From Deltaproteobacteria bacterium (GTDB lineage: Bacteria; Desulfobacterota; BSN033; WVXP01), in contig JAFDHF010000002.1 in NCBI GenBank assembly GCA_019308905.1, forward strand, positions 1 through 64,000: 64,000 bases of DNA. Direction: 5' to 3'. The notes beneath the pieces are model-generated. The model ran no database searches, was not told the DNA's origin, and saw only the letters and a program-made list of their open reading frames with translations. A program made the translations under genes and the position numbers. Positions 7,831 through 16,281 of this stretch are shown here, piece after piece (position 1 is the first letter of the stretch; each line of letters opens with the position of its first letter).

Positions 7831-9633
7831 TTGGAAAAGATCCATAGCTGCGTCGTCACCCGGGCAATCCTCGATTACGTCGATTCGCGACGCCCCGACG
7901 ACGTGAATCGCCTGATCGAGAACCTCCATCCGGAACTGGACGTCCTTACAGACCCGAAATCCTACCTTAAGGACAGCAACAACTGGGTATCCAGCCAAGT
8001 CTGTGCCGAGATGTTTCGGCGGGCCGAGGAGATCTTTGGGGATCCACGCATAGCCATCGATATCGGATACGATTCCACGGTCAACATGAAGATGAGCGAC
8101 ATCCAGAAGGTCCTGATCAGGTTCTTCGGCTCACCCAAGACGATCTTGGCGAGGATCCAGAAGTTCAACGACAAATACAACCGGAACAAAACGCTCGAGC
8201 TCATTGAGAGAGGACGGAGGCATGCCGTAGTCCGCCTCCACTGGTTCAAGGAGACCGAGCCGGTCAAAAGCTTCTGCTACTTCAATCAGGGTGTCTACAC
8301 GGCCATTCCCACCATATGGGACATGCCGCCTGCACGGGTTGAAGAGATCCGCTGCTTTTTCGACGGCCATCCCTTCTGCGAGTATCGGGTGAAATGGACC
8401 TTCCGCCGTTCCTTCCTCATTTTCGACTCCACCCTTTTCAGGAGCAGAAAGCTCCTGGAGGAGAGTATCGTCGAGTTGGAACGGGACAAGCAGTTACTCC
8501 AGCACAAGTACGACGAGGTCCATCAACTCAACCTGGCACTCCAGAAAAAGGTCCACCAGCTCGCCTCGATCCAGCAGGCCAGCCAGGCGGTCGTTTCCAT
8601 CCTCGATCTCCGAAACATTCTGGAGGTCGCCTTCAGCCTCCTGGCCCGTCTTTTCGGGTTTGACCGTTTTGTGATCTTCCATATCGACGAAGAGACAAGA
8701 ACCCTCAAGATTCTCCATGCAAAGGGGTCGGAACCAGACTTGATCGAAAGGATCAGGGACTACCAGGTACCCCTCACACGTCTGAACAATATCCTTGCCA
8801 GGGTCGCCAGTACGGGGGTTCCGGCGATAATTGAGGATGTAAGAGATTCGCCTATCAATCAGGAGAACCTGATTATCAGGTTGTTTCGGCCCAAGGCCTT
8901 TGTGGTGGTTCCTCTCATCGCCAAGAACAAGATAATCGGTGTTCTGGCGGCGGACAAGAAAGCCGAGAAACTGAGGGCAAACCAGGAGGACAGAGAGTAC
9001 CTTTTGAGCTTTGCCAACAACATCGCCATCGCCATAGAAAACTCCAAGCTCTATGAGGATCTCAGGAAGAACTTCTTCAGTTCCATCCAGGCTCTCGCCT
9101 ATGCCCTGGAAGCAAAGGACCCATATACAAAAGGTCATTCGGAAGTGGTTGCCCAGTACTCCGTGGAGGTGGCCCGCCAGATGGGGCTCCCTGAAGACAG
9201 GATAGAGTCGCTCCACCAGATGTGCCTCCTCCATGACATCGGCAAGATCGGTGTGGTGCCGGACATCCTGGAAAAGGCCGCTTTCCCCGACAGAGACGAG
9301 TGGCAGGCTGTCCGGAAACACCCCCTTATCGGCGACAACATCGTCAGGCCCCTCAACCTTCCCTGGAAGGCCAGGTCCGTTATTAGAAACCACCATGAGC
9401 GTTTTGACGGGCGGGGCTATCCCGATGGTCTCACCGGCACTCAGATTCCTCTCGAAGCCCGAATAGTCGCCGTGGCCGACGCCTACGACGCCATGGTCTC
9501 GACCAGGCCTTACCGCAAGGCCATGTCGCCCAAGAGCGCCATTCTGGAACTCGAGAGAAACGCCGGTACCCAGTTCGATCCGGAGGTCGTAAGGGCTTTC
9601 AAGGCCGTCATCAGGAAACAGTCGATAAACTGA
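7831..9633 (+). CDS. GAF and HD-GYP domain cyclic-dinucleotide phosphodiesterase with an unrecognised N-terminal sensor domain
   Basis: This is a 600-residue soluble regulator. Residues 1-200 form an N-terminal domain I do not recognise, with a Cys/Trp-rich segment around residues 145-190. A short coiled coil follows (about 210-250), then a GAF domain (about 255-405) and an HD-GYP domain (about 410-595). The HD pair is in LHDIGKIGV and the GYP motif in HHERFDGRGYPDG, so the residues needed for c-di-GMP or related hydrolysis are intact. There is no membrane segment. The start is TTG with a GGGAAG site 10 bases upstream. Its target process cannot be read from the neighbours. Confidence 0.88.
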   Translation: MEKIHSCVVTRAILDYVDSRRPDDVNRLIENLHPELDVLTDPKSYLKDSNNWVSSQVCAEMFRRAEEIFGDPRIAIDIGYDSTVNMKMSDIQKVLIRFFGSPKTILARIQKFNDKYNRNKTLELIERGRRHAVVRLHWFKETEPVKSFCYFNQGVYTAIPTIWDMPPARVEEIRCFFDGHPFCEYRVKWTFRRSFLIFDSTLFRSRKLLEESIVELERDKQLLQHKYDEVHQLNLALQKKVHQLASIQQASQAVVSILDLRNILEVAFSLLARLFGFDRFVIFHIDEETRTLKILHAKGSEPDLIERIRDYQVPLTRLNNILARVASTGVPAIIEDVRDSPINQENLIIRLFRPKAFVVVPLIAKNKIIGVLAADKKAEKLRANQEDREYLLSFANNIAIAIENSKLYEDLRKNFFSSIQALAYALEAKDPYTKGHSEVVAQYSVEVARQMGLPEDRIESLHQMCLLHDIGKIGVVPDILEKAAFPDRDEWQAVRKHPLIGDNIVRPLNLPWKARSVIRNHHERFDGRGYPDGLTGTQIPLEARIVAVADAYDAMVSTRPYRKAMSPKSAILELERNAGTQFDPEVVRAFKAVIRKQSIN

Positions 9634-9645
9634 CAGCTTGGCTCG

Positions 9646-9663
9646 GCCACCCGGCAGGGTGGC
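9646..9663 (+). terminator. GC-rich hairpin after the HD-GYP gene
   Basis: A perfect 7-bp stem (GCCACCC/GGGTGGC) with a GGCA tetraloop lies 12 bp after the stop codon and between convergent genes. It has no U-run, so intrinsic termination is only possible. Confidence 0.4.
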
Positions 9664-9692
9664 ACCAATAGAGAGGGACCTGGGGGGTTCCT

Positions 9693-10178
9693 TCACCCGA
9701 TGGTATCGCGCTCTTCGTAATACTCCAAGACCATCTCAAGGGCCTTGTCCGCAGCGAGCCTCTTGACCTTCAGTCTCGTCCCCTTGAAGCAAAAACGCCT
9801 CACAGCCGTCCCATTCGGGCCGGACAGGGCTATAAAGACCGTTCCCACCGGGGACCTGGCCGTCCCTCCCAAGGGGCCCGCAACACCCGTGGTCGCCAGG
9901 CCTAAGGTGGTATTCCTTTTCCTGCGAATCCCTTCCGCCATCGCCCTTGCGACGGGCTCACTGACGGCGCCGTGGTCATCAATCAAGGAGAGCCGTACGC
10001 CTAGGAGGTCCGCCTTCGATTCATTGCTGTAAGAGACAACCCCGGACTCAAAGTAGTCGGAGCTGCCAGACACGTTGGTAATCCGATGGGCGATCAATCC
10101 CCCCGTGCAAGACTCAGCCACGGAGATCGTCGCCCCCTCTCTTCTCAACCGACGCCCAATCCTCTCTTCGACCCTCAT
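9693..10178 (-). CDS. pncC: Nicotinamide-nucleotide amidase (CinA C-terminal domain protein)
   Basis: This 161-residue enzyme deamidates NMN to nicotinate mononucleotide in NAD salvage. Family motifs seen are SVAESCTGGLIAHRIT (catalytic Ser region), YFESGVVSYSNESKADLLGV, and TTGVAGPLGGTARSPVGTVFIA. The N-terminal CinA (COG1058) domain is absent, so this is the stand-alone PncC form. The start is placed at the ATG 10178, which has GAGGG ten bases upstream; the frame stays open to 10283 without family similarity. A repeat copy sits upstream with a TTGACT box (10303-10308) facing this gene. Confidence 0.9.
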   Translation of the reverse strand: MRVEERIGRRLRREGATISVAESCTGGLIAHRITNVSGSSDYFESGVVSYSNESKADLLGVRLSLIDDHGAVSEPVARAMAEGIRRKRNTTLGLATTGVAGPLGGTARSPVGTVFIALSGPNGTAVRRFCFKGTRLKVKRLAADKALEMVLEYYEERDTIG

Positions 10179-10321
10179 TGCGGAAACCCTCGAAATGACC
10201 GACCTCCAGCCGCCGACCCGCAACGTATCCCGACAGCGGCATGGATCGACCCGGCAACCCTCCCGGCACTCACTCCGACTCACTACCCTCTTTTCCCCTT
10301 AAAGTCAACCAGAACCAAACC

Positions 10322-10505
10322 GTGGAGCTTCCTGATTTTTGGAGAACACCCTTGCCTCCGGGCGACATTGCGGAAGCGGCGGGGTACCCATCAAGGGCGA
10401 GCGGGAAGGGGAAAGGTCGTGTTCGTGATTCGTGATTCGTGTTCGTGAGTCGTGTTCCTCGGGAAGGGACGCGAACTGTCCGCCCGCGACCCCATGAAAA
10501 CCGGG
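10322..10505 (-). repeat. Dispersed MITE-like repeat, copy C (one end preserved, other end truncated)
   Basis: The preserved end begins GTGGAGCTTCCTGATTTTTGG at 10322, one change from the 13-bp terminal repeat of copy A. The copy aligns to copies A and B through the GGGTACCC block (10383 region), an array of TTCGTGA/TCGTGT units (10417-10458, about 42 bp) and a GGGAAGGGACGCG block, then fades near 10505. The family 'right' end faces pncC on the minus strand. The tandem block can be translated in several frames, but I see no gene in it. It fills most of the 415-bp gap between pncC and tlpA. Confidence 0.8.
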
Positions 10506-10518
10506 GAACCCCCGCGCC

Positions 10519-10547
10519 TTGACAGCCCCTCCCGATAATCGGAATAT
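10519..10547 (+). promoter_or_regulatory. Possible promoter of the TlpA-like gene
   Basis: TTGACA (10519-10524) is a perfect -35 box. The -10 is ambiguous: GAATAT (10542-10547) lies at a 17-bp spacing, within an A/T-rich stretch. It sits just beyond the fading end of repeat copy C. Confidence 0.35.
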
Positions 10548-10592
10548 TATGGAGTGTAAGACAAAAAATCTTTGATTCTCAAGGCCATTCCA

Positions 10593-11159
10593 ATGGCATC
10601 GATCCAAAGCGGCATGATGCGCCCGAAGGGGCTGCTTCTCGTCGTCCTCTCGGGCCTCTGCTTGGTTCTCTCGTCGAGTCTCTCGTTCGGCCAGGTCGAC
10701 CTCTTCTGGCGGATGCGTGTCTTGAGGTATGAAAAGCCCCTCGCTCCGAAGAGCTTTACGGCGGTCGATCTCGAGGGCAAGCCGGTCCGGCTCAGCGATT
10801 TCCGGGGAAATGTGGTCTTACTCAATTTCTGGGCCACCTGGTGCAGCCCCTGCAAGAAGGAGATGGGGCCTTTGGAAGCCCTTTACCGGCGATTCAAAGG
10901 GAGAGGATTCGTTGTTCTCGCTGTCTCCCTTGATCAGGGAGGAGCGAGGATCGTACGGCCTTTTGTCGAGAAGAAGGGACTCTCCTTTCCCATCCTCTTG
11001 GATAGTACCGGAAAGGCCAAATCGACGTATCACGTAACATCCCTGCCCGCGACTTTCCTCATAGACCGCAAAGGCAGAATAATCGGCAGATCCCTCGGGC
11101 CGAGAGACTGGGCGAGTGAGGCCGCTGTTGCACTGGTTGAATCCCTACTCGTCCATTAG
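10593..11159 (+). CDS. TlpA/ResA-like periplasmic thiol-disulfide oxidoreductase
   Basis: This thioredoxin-fold protein has about 188 residues. A hydrophobic N-terminal segment (GLLLVVLSGLCLVLSSSLSFG) is a signal peptide or anchor. The redox site is in NFWATWCSPCKKEMG, and the cis-Pro region is SLPATFLID. It probably acts in the periplasm on disulfides, for example in cytochrome maturation or protein reduction. ATGs at 10593, 10614 and 10617 are all possible starts, and an upstream TTG is weaker. It overlaps the convergent DUF1684 gene by a few bases at the stop codons. Confidence 0.88.
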   Translation: MASIQSGMMRPKGLLLVVLSGLCLVLSSSLSFGQVDLFWRMRVLRYEKPLAPKSFTAVDLEGKPVRLSDFRGNVVLLNFWATWCSPCKKEMGPLEALYRRFKGRGFVVLAVSLDQGGARIVRPFVEKKGLSFPILLDSTGKAKSTYHVTSLPATFLIDRKGRIIGRSLGPRDWASEAAVALVESLLVH

Positions 11160-11854
11160 TCCGTCTCTTCCCGGGGGTGTGAAGGGCTCCTGTACCTTTT
11201 TTCCCCTGCCTTGATTTCCACGGGGAGATAGTTCTCTTCCGGCGGAATGGGGCAGACGGAGTTTTCGTTGAATGCACAGTTGGGATTGTAGGCCATGTTG
11301 AAATCAATGATGGTGTAATACCCGGGAAAGATCTCTGCATTGAGGTACCGGCCGAGCCTGTAGGTCTCCTTCCCATTGGTCTTGTCTCTGAACGGCACGA
11401 AGAGGTAATCACTCAGAATCGACTTGTAGAGCTGGAGGGTGTAGGTGACTCCTTCCAGTTCGAAGCTGAACCTGCCGTAACGGATATAGCGCTTGTTGGT
11501 CCCCTTGTTGGTCGGAAAGGTGGCGTAGTAGTCCGGGTTGTGGATATTGAGACGGTAACGCTCGATCTTCCCAACAAAGACGTACTTCAGATTGATGGGA
11601 TAGACATCAAGGCCCTGAAATCTCTCCCTGTCTCGTGCACTCAGAGGTGAACGGGGGTGATTCTTCAGGAACTCGTTTCTCCTCTTGCGGAAATCCTTGA
11701 TCCGGGAAATCTTGGTCTCCGTCGAGACGCTCGTGAGACCAGGGGCCCGGGCGCTCCAGACAAACAGGACGGCCAAGACAATGAGAAGCACTCCGCCGAA
11801 ACGGCGCCCTCCCCCTGCTTTCCGGTTCGAACTCTCCCTCCTGCAGACGGTCAT
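11156..11854 (-). CDS. DUF1684 family protein with N-terminal membrane anchor or signal
   Basis: This 232-residue protein has a hydrophobic segment near residues 20-38 (FGGVLLIVLAVLFVWSA), then a DUF1684 domain. Visible hallmarks are HPRSPLSARDRERFQGL, FVPFRDKTNGKETY, GRYLNAE and DFNMAYNPNCAFN, with CPIPPEENYLPVEIKAGEK at the end. The family function is unknown. The conserved His/Asp/Cys pattern suggests an enzyme or metal protein, but that is inference. The start is the ATG at 11854 with GAGGGG nine bases upstream; a TTG at 11881 is in frame. Confidence 0.85.
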   Translation of the reverse strand: MTVCRRESSNRKAGGGRRFGGVLLIVLAVLFVWSARAPGLTSVSTETKISRIKDFRKRRNEFLKNHPRSPLSARDRERFQGLDVYPINLKYVFVGKIERYRLNIHNPDYYATFPTNKGTNKRYIRYGRFSFELEGVTYTLQLYKSILSDYLFVPFRDKTNGKETYRLGRYLNAEIFPGYYTIIDFNMAYNPNCAFNENSVCPIPPEENYLPVEIKAGEKRYRSPSHPREETD

Positions 11855-11897
11855 GACAGCTACCCCTCGGCTTCCGTCCAAGAGATTCCCCGTACCT

Positions 11898-12542
11898 TCA
11901 TTCCAGGATTATCCTGATCCTCCTCGGATCATGGCAGCCCTTCAGCGTTGAGACCATAGCACGGATTGTCGTCGTGAATAGGGTCTTGATAAAAGGGGTC
12001 ATCGACACGGACCGGCCGTCCACCACGAGAGAGATCCCCTCACCACCCCTTTGCCGGAGGAATCTCTCTTCGATGAAATCCGCCACCCCTTTGCCGTCGT
12101 TCATGTCGAGACAGGGGACCGGGAGATCGACCTTTCGATCCGTCGCAACGGCGATGAGATTATCCTCCACAGAGCACATCAGTTCCCCGTGTTCCTCCTC
12201 CCGGAAGACCTCGATCTTGGGTTGGCTGTCCCTCTTGAACCCCTCTGAGAGGACTATATCCACATCCTGCACGAATCGCTCCCTCAGCTCCTCCAAGCTC
12301 AGGTCCCGATCCACATCCTGGATCAGGGCTATCTGTTTGGGGGAGGAAAGAATCACCATGTAGGTCCCCGCCCTCCGATGGCGCCAACTATCCTTTCCCT
12401 CCCGGTCTATCTCAAACCCATGGACATCGTGTTTGATGGTGGCCACCCTGTATCCCCGGCCTGCAAGCTCAGGGACAACCCTCTCGATCAGTGTGGTCTT
12501 TCCGCTGTTGGATTTGCCCACAATGGAGACAATAGGGATCAT
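11898..12542 (-). CDS. mobB: Molybdopterin-guanine dinucleotide biosynthesis adaptor MobB, with C-terminal extension
   Basis: This 214-residue GTP-binding adaptor for attaching GMP to molybdopterin has its P-loop as GKSNSGKTTLIE at residues 9-20. Further MobB motifs are YRVATIKHDVHGFEID, DSWRHRRAG, DIVLSEGFKRD and KIEVFR. After the usual end (about residue 168) it carries about 45 extra residues starting ISLVVDGRSVSMTPF and ending RRIRIILE, which is not part of the E. coli protein. It lies downstream of moeA in the same direction (51-bp gap), which supports a molybdenum cofactor role for both. No mobA is seen. Confidence 0.92.
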   Translation of the reverse strand: MIPIVSIVGKSNSGKTTLIERVVPELAGRGYRVATIKHDVHGFEIDREGKDSWRHRRAGTYMVILSSPKQIALIQDVDRDLSLEELRERFVQDVDIVLSEGFKRDSQPKIEVFREEEHGELMCSVEDNLIAVATDRKVDLPVPCLDMNDGKGVADFIEERFLRQRGGEGISLVVDGRSVSMTPFIKTLFTTTIRAMVSTLKGCHDPRRIRIILE

Positions 12543-12593
12543 GATCTCCCACCTCTCTTGTCCAACATCAGCAACCGCCTTTCCATAGAGACC

Positions 12594-13826
12594 CTAGATG
12601 TCGAGTCCGAAGAGCCTCGCCCAGACCTTCTGTCCAGGCAGGACCTCAGATTCGCCTGCAGGAAGAACGATCATTCCGTTGGCATAGGTGACGGCCCCCA
12701 ACGACCCGCGTGGTTCCCCGGCGATGGGAACGGCGGTCAATCTTCCGTCCTCGACCACTATCCTGCTCAGCACATACCTCTGGACCCCGTTCCTCCCCCT
12801 GACCCTACCTCCCAAATCGATCTTCACAGTCCGGCCGTTCGGTCCTTGGTCCCGCCTCTTCCCACCCATTTTCAGGAGCACAGGTTTCACCAGCTCCTCA
12901 AAGGTCACGATCGAAGCGCTTGGACTACCGGGAAGAGCAAAAACCGGTCTCCCCTCCAAAAGGCCGAAAACAAAAGAACGGCCGGGGCTCATTGCCACAC
13001 CATCCACACGCCGGCCCACCGCCATCTCCCTGTATGCTGGCCTCACCCAGTCCGAACCCCCATGCCCCGTCCCACCGGTTGTGATTATTCCGTCGGCGAC
13101 AAGCCCCGATCGAATCCTCTCTCTGATCCGGTCCTGCTCGTCCCCCACTACACCGAGGGGAACCGGGGTACAGCCGCATTCCCTGAGCTTGGCGAGAAGA
13201 ACATAGAAGGAACTGGCAAAGATCTTCCCCAGGGAAAGCCCCTCCCCCAGATCGACGAGTTCACTCCCTGTGGAGAGAACGGCGATCTCAGGACGCCTGA
13301 AGACCTTCAACTCCCGGAAACCGAGAGATGCCAGGACCCCGATATTCCCGGGCCGCAGAGTAGTCCCCTTTCTCAACACCAAATCTCCCCTTCTTACCGA
13401 CTCTCCGGCACGGGCCACGTTCTCCATAGGGCCAACCGGCTTTTCGAGCAAGACCAGAGCGGCGTTCTTCCCCCCGGGAGAGGTATCCTCGTCCCTCACC
13501 ACGGCACCGGCCCCTGGCGGAAGAGGGGCGCCTGTCATGACGCGGATCGTCACCCCGGGCTTCACCGCGCCGCGGCAAGAGGATCCTGCCGGCACCGTCT
13601 CGATCACCTTGAGGGGAATCCTCTTGCCTTTGGAGGCCTGCTCCGCGTCCTGGGAATGTATTGCAAAACCATCTACCGTTGCATGGCTGAACCGGGGCAG
13701 GTCTGCAGGGGCAGCCACATCGACGGCGAGAACCCGGCCCAACGCGGCCGTAAGGGGTATCAACTCCGAGCCCACCTGGCTGACAGAGTCGAGCATGCAA
13801 TTGAGCGCCTCTTCGACTGAAAGCAC
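12594..13826 (-). CDS. moeA: Molybdopterin molybdenumtransferase MoeA
   Basis: This 410-residue enzyme inserts molybdate into adenylylated molybdopterin. Domain order is typical: N-terminal MoeA domain with PRFSHATVDGFAI, a MoCF/MogA-like domain with VAVLSTGSELVDLGE, and the C-terminal domain. Two conserved loops differ from common MoeA: the GGVSVGD-type loop reads TTGGTGHGGSDWV, and the PGNPVS-type loop reads LPGSPSAS. The start is a GTG at 13826 with a GGGGGAAG site. It is followed by mobB. A relaxed or alternative metal use cannot be ruled out. Confidence 0.92.
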   Translation of the reverse strand: MLSVEEALNCMLDSVSQVGSELIPLTAALGRVLAVDVAAPADLPRFSHATVDGFAIHSQDAEQASKGKRIPLKVIETVPAGSSCRGAVKPGVTIRVMTGAPLPPGAGAVVRDEDTSPGGKNAALVLLEKPVGPMENVARAGESVRRGDLVLRKGTTLRPGNIGVLASLGFRELKVFRRPEIAVLSTGSELVDLGEGLSLGKIFASSFYVLLAKLRECGCTPVPLGVVGDEQDRIRERIRSGLVADGIITTGGTGHGGSDWVRPAYREMAVGRRVDGVAMSPGRSFVFGLLEGRPVFALPGSPSASIVTFEELVKPVLLKMGGKRRDQGPNGRTVKIDLGGRVRGRNGVQRYVLSRIVVEDGRLTAVPIAGEPRGSLGAVTYANGMIVLPAGESEVLPGQKVWARLFGLDI

Positions 13827-14035
13827 CTTCTTCCCCCAGAGTCCGGTGGCGGGATCACCAGAGTCCCACGGGCCGGCCCCATACTCACCTTCTTAATTCT
13901 AAGGGAAACAGAGTTGCGAAGCAAACCGGAGAAGTCTCCCTCCTCTGAGACCTGGCTTTGAGCTTGTCCCGCTCCCCTGGCCGGCACCGATTGATAATCC
14001 ACGAGGGGAGGGCTATAATGAGGTGGAGGAGGCAT

Positions 14036-15046
14036 ATGAAGGAAGCGGCATTCTACGAAAAACTCGCGGGCGGAAGGGTCAGGTGCCGTCTTTGTTTTCA
14101 TGAATGCGTAGTAAAGGAGGGGGGCCGCGGAATTTGCGGGGTCCGGGAGAACCGAGGGGGAACCCTTTTCAGTCTCGTATACGGCAAGGCGGTCTCCACG
14201 GCTGTCGACCCCATTGAAAAGAAACCCCTTTTCCAATTTCTGCCAGGGACGAAGACCTTCAGTTTCGCCACTGCGGGGTGCAATTTCAGGTGCCTCCACT
14301 GTCAAAACTACAGTATCTCCCAGATATCCGGATCCCATGGGGAGATCCCAGGCGAACCTCTTCCACCTGAGAGAATCGTCTCTCTGGCTCAACAGACAGG
14401 CTGCCAGAGCATAGCTTACACCTACACGGAGCCGACGATCTTCTTCGAGTATGCTCTGGACACGGCCGAACTGGCAAGCCAGGAAGGCCTCAAGAACGTC
14501 TTTGTCACCAACGGATATATCACCCCCGAGGCCCTGCGCGCTATCAGGCCTTATCTCGACGGGGCTAATATCGATCTGAAGGCCTTCACCGAGGAGTTCT
14601 ACCGCAAGGTCTGCGGAGCGAGGCTGCAACCGGTCCTCGATTCGATTAGGCTATATAGGGAGCTGGGGATCTGGATCGAGATCACCACTCTTGTCATCCC
14701 AAACCACAACGACTCCGACGAGGAACTCAGGAACATAGCCCGGTTCATCGCCGATCTGGACCGAACGATTCCATGGCATGTCACCCAGTTCTATCCCACT
14801 TACAGGCTCCAGGACGTGCCCAGGACCCCTATCAAAACCCTGGAAAGGGCCAGGCAGATAGGGATCGAAGAGGGACTCAAGTACGTTTATCAGGGAAACG
14901 TGCCTGGAGCCGGAGGGGAAAACACGTACTGTCCCCGCTGCGGCAAGCTGCTCATTGAAAGATTCGGATACACTCTCCAGAGCTACTCTCTGGTAAGCGG
15001 AAAATGCCCGGCCTGTGGCGAGACAATCAGCGGGGTCGGCCTGTGA
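14036..15046 (+). CDS. AmmeMemoRadiSam-type radical SAM enzyme (AmrS-like)
   Basis: This 336-residue radical SAM protein was formerly annotated as a PFL-activating enzyme. An N-terminal Cys-rich segment (CRLCFHECVV, GICGVREN) precedes the cluster motif CNFRCLHCQ and the SAM-binding region YTYTEPTIF. A C-terminal zinc-ribbon-like part has CPRCG and CPACG. This is the family that often sits with Memo and AMMECR1 genes, neither of which is near here. The ATG at 14036 follows GGAGGAGG closely. The last bases overlap the MidA methyltransferase gene (GTGA), implying translational coupling. The substrate is unknown. Confidence 0.9.
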   Translation: MKEAAFYEKLAGGRVRCRLCFHECVVKEGGRGICGVRENRGGTLFSLVYGKAVSTAVDPIEKKPLFQFLPGTKTFSFATAGCNFRCLHCQNYSISQISGSHGEIPGEPLPPERIVSLAQQTGCQSIAYTYTEPTIFFEYALDTAELASQEGLKNVFVTNGYITPEALRAIRPYLDGANIDLKAFTEEFYRKVCGARLQPVLDSIRLYRELGIWIEITTLVIPNHNDSDEELRNIARFIADLDRTIPWHVTQFYPTYRLQDVPRTPIKTLERARQIGIEEGLKYVYQGNVPGAGGENTYCPRCGKLLIERFGYTLQSYSLVSGKCPACGETISGVGL

Positions 15047-16200
15047 AGATCCCGCCTGCCCGTGAGAATCCAGACCTCAAGAAGTTCATCCTGAGACGGA
15101 TCCGTGACAAGGGGAGGATCACATTTTCTGAGTTCATGGAGCTCTGCCTCTACCACCCGGTTCACGGCTACTACCAGACCAAAGGACAGAAGATAGGCAA
15201 AGACGGCGACTACTACACGAGCCCCTGTGTCCACCCGGTCTTCGGACGCCTTCTTGGAAGACAGCTGATGGAGATGGACAGCCTTCTCGGAGAGGAGGCC
15301 TTTTGGATCCTTGAGGCCGGAGCGGGAAGGGGCACACTCGCCGCAGACATTCTCGACTCCATTGCCAGGGAGTCTCCCCGGTTTTTCGAAAGGATCGAGT
15401 ACGGCATAGTCGAGAAGAGCAACCCCTTTAGGGAAGAACAGAAAGACAGACTCGCCTCCTATGAAGACCGAGTCCACTGGCTTGATCCCGAGGCTGCCTG
15501 TGCCCAGGGACTCCAGGGGTGCGTGGTTGCCAACGAGTTCTTCGATGCCTTTCCAGCCCACCGTGTCGTGGTCGAGGACGGAAGGCTCCTGGAGATCTAC
15601 GTAACCGAAGAAGAAGGTGGCTTTCGCGAGGTCTTTGACGAGCCTTCAACCGCGGAGATAGTGAGGTATTTCGACCAGATGGGGGTAAGCCTTGCCGAAG
15701 GTCAAAAGGCCGAGATCAACCTCCAGGCCCTTGGATGGTATGACCGGCTGGCCAGGATCCTCAGCCGGGGTTTTTTCCTGACCATCGACTACGGCTATCT
15801 GGCCGAGGAGCTCTACGATGCCCCTCGTCTCTCCGGCACACTGCTGTGCTATTACAGGCACACCTGCTCGGATAACCCTTACGCCCACATCGGGCTCCAG
15901 GACATGACGACCCATGTCAACTTCACCGGTCTCATCAAGAAAGGGGAATCCCTGGGATTCCGTCTGGCAGGCCTTGTACCGCAATACCGGTTCCTTCTCT
16001 GTCTCGGCTTCTTGGAAGAACTCGAAAAGAGGAACGAAGGGCTTACCCCCCGCCAGTCGCTGGTCGAGCGCCTCACCATGAAGCATCTCATCCTGCCCGA
16101 GGGGGGGATGGGAGACACCTTCAAGGTACTGATCCAGTACCGGGGGCTCGACCGTGTCCAATTGACCGGTTTGCGCCCCCTCTCAGCGGTTCCAGCCTGA
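15043..16200 (+). CDS. MidA/NDUFAF7-family (DUF185) SAM-dependent methyltransferase
   Basis: The enzyme is about 385 residues from the GTG at 15043, which overlaps the preceding stop. An ATG at 15004 is possible but has a weak ribosome site. Family marks are DYYTSPCVHPVFGRLLGRQL, the SAM-binding loop LEAGAGRGTLAADIL, GCVVANEFFDAFPAHRVV and TIDYGYLAEELY. In eukaryotes the family methylates an arginine of the complex I subunit NDUFS2. The bacterial substrate is not established. Coupling to a radical SAM gene is unusual and could hint at joint action. Confidence 0.88.
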   Translation: MKIPPARENPDLKKFILRRIRDKGRITFSEFMELCLYHPVHGYYQTKGQKIGKDGDYYTSPCVHPVFGRLLGRQLMEMDSLLGEEAFWILEAGAGRGTLAADILDSIARESPRFFERIEYGIVEKSNPFREEQKDRLASYEDRVHWLDPEAACAQGLQGCVVANEFFDAFPAHRVVVEDGRLLEIYVTEEEGGFREVFDEPSTAEIVRYFDQMGVSLAEGQKAEINLQALGWYDRLARILSRGFFLTIDYGYLAEELYDAPRLSGTLLCYYRHTCSDNPYAHIGLQDMTTHVNFTGLIKKGESLGFRLAGLVPQYRFLLCLGFLEELEKRNEGLTPRQSLVERLTMKHLILPEGGMGDTFKVLIQYRGLDRVQLTGLRPLSAVPA

Positions 16201-16281
16201 GATCTCTGCTGTAGTCTCTCAGCTGTCCATCATTCAGGCCAACAGACCCCCCCGGACACACAGGCCCGGAATCCGGAGAGG

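Noticed and set aside
9646-9663. Strong intrinsic terminator after the HD-GYP gene
   Set aside because: The hairpin is good but lacks a U-run, so I keep it only as a tentative terminator.
10417-10458. Open frames rich in Thr-Asn-His-Glu repeats across the tandem arrays (also at 25921-26043 and 31564-31617)
   Set aside because: The frames come from the 13-bp repeat. They are open in several frames and on both strands, lack ribosome sites and end at repeat borders.
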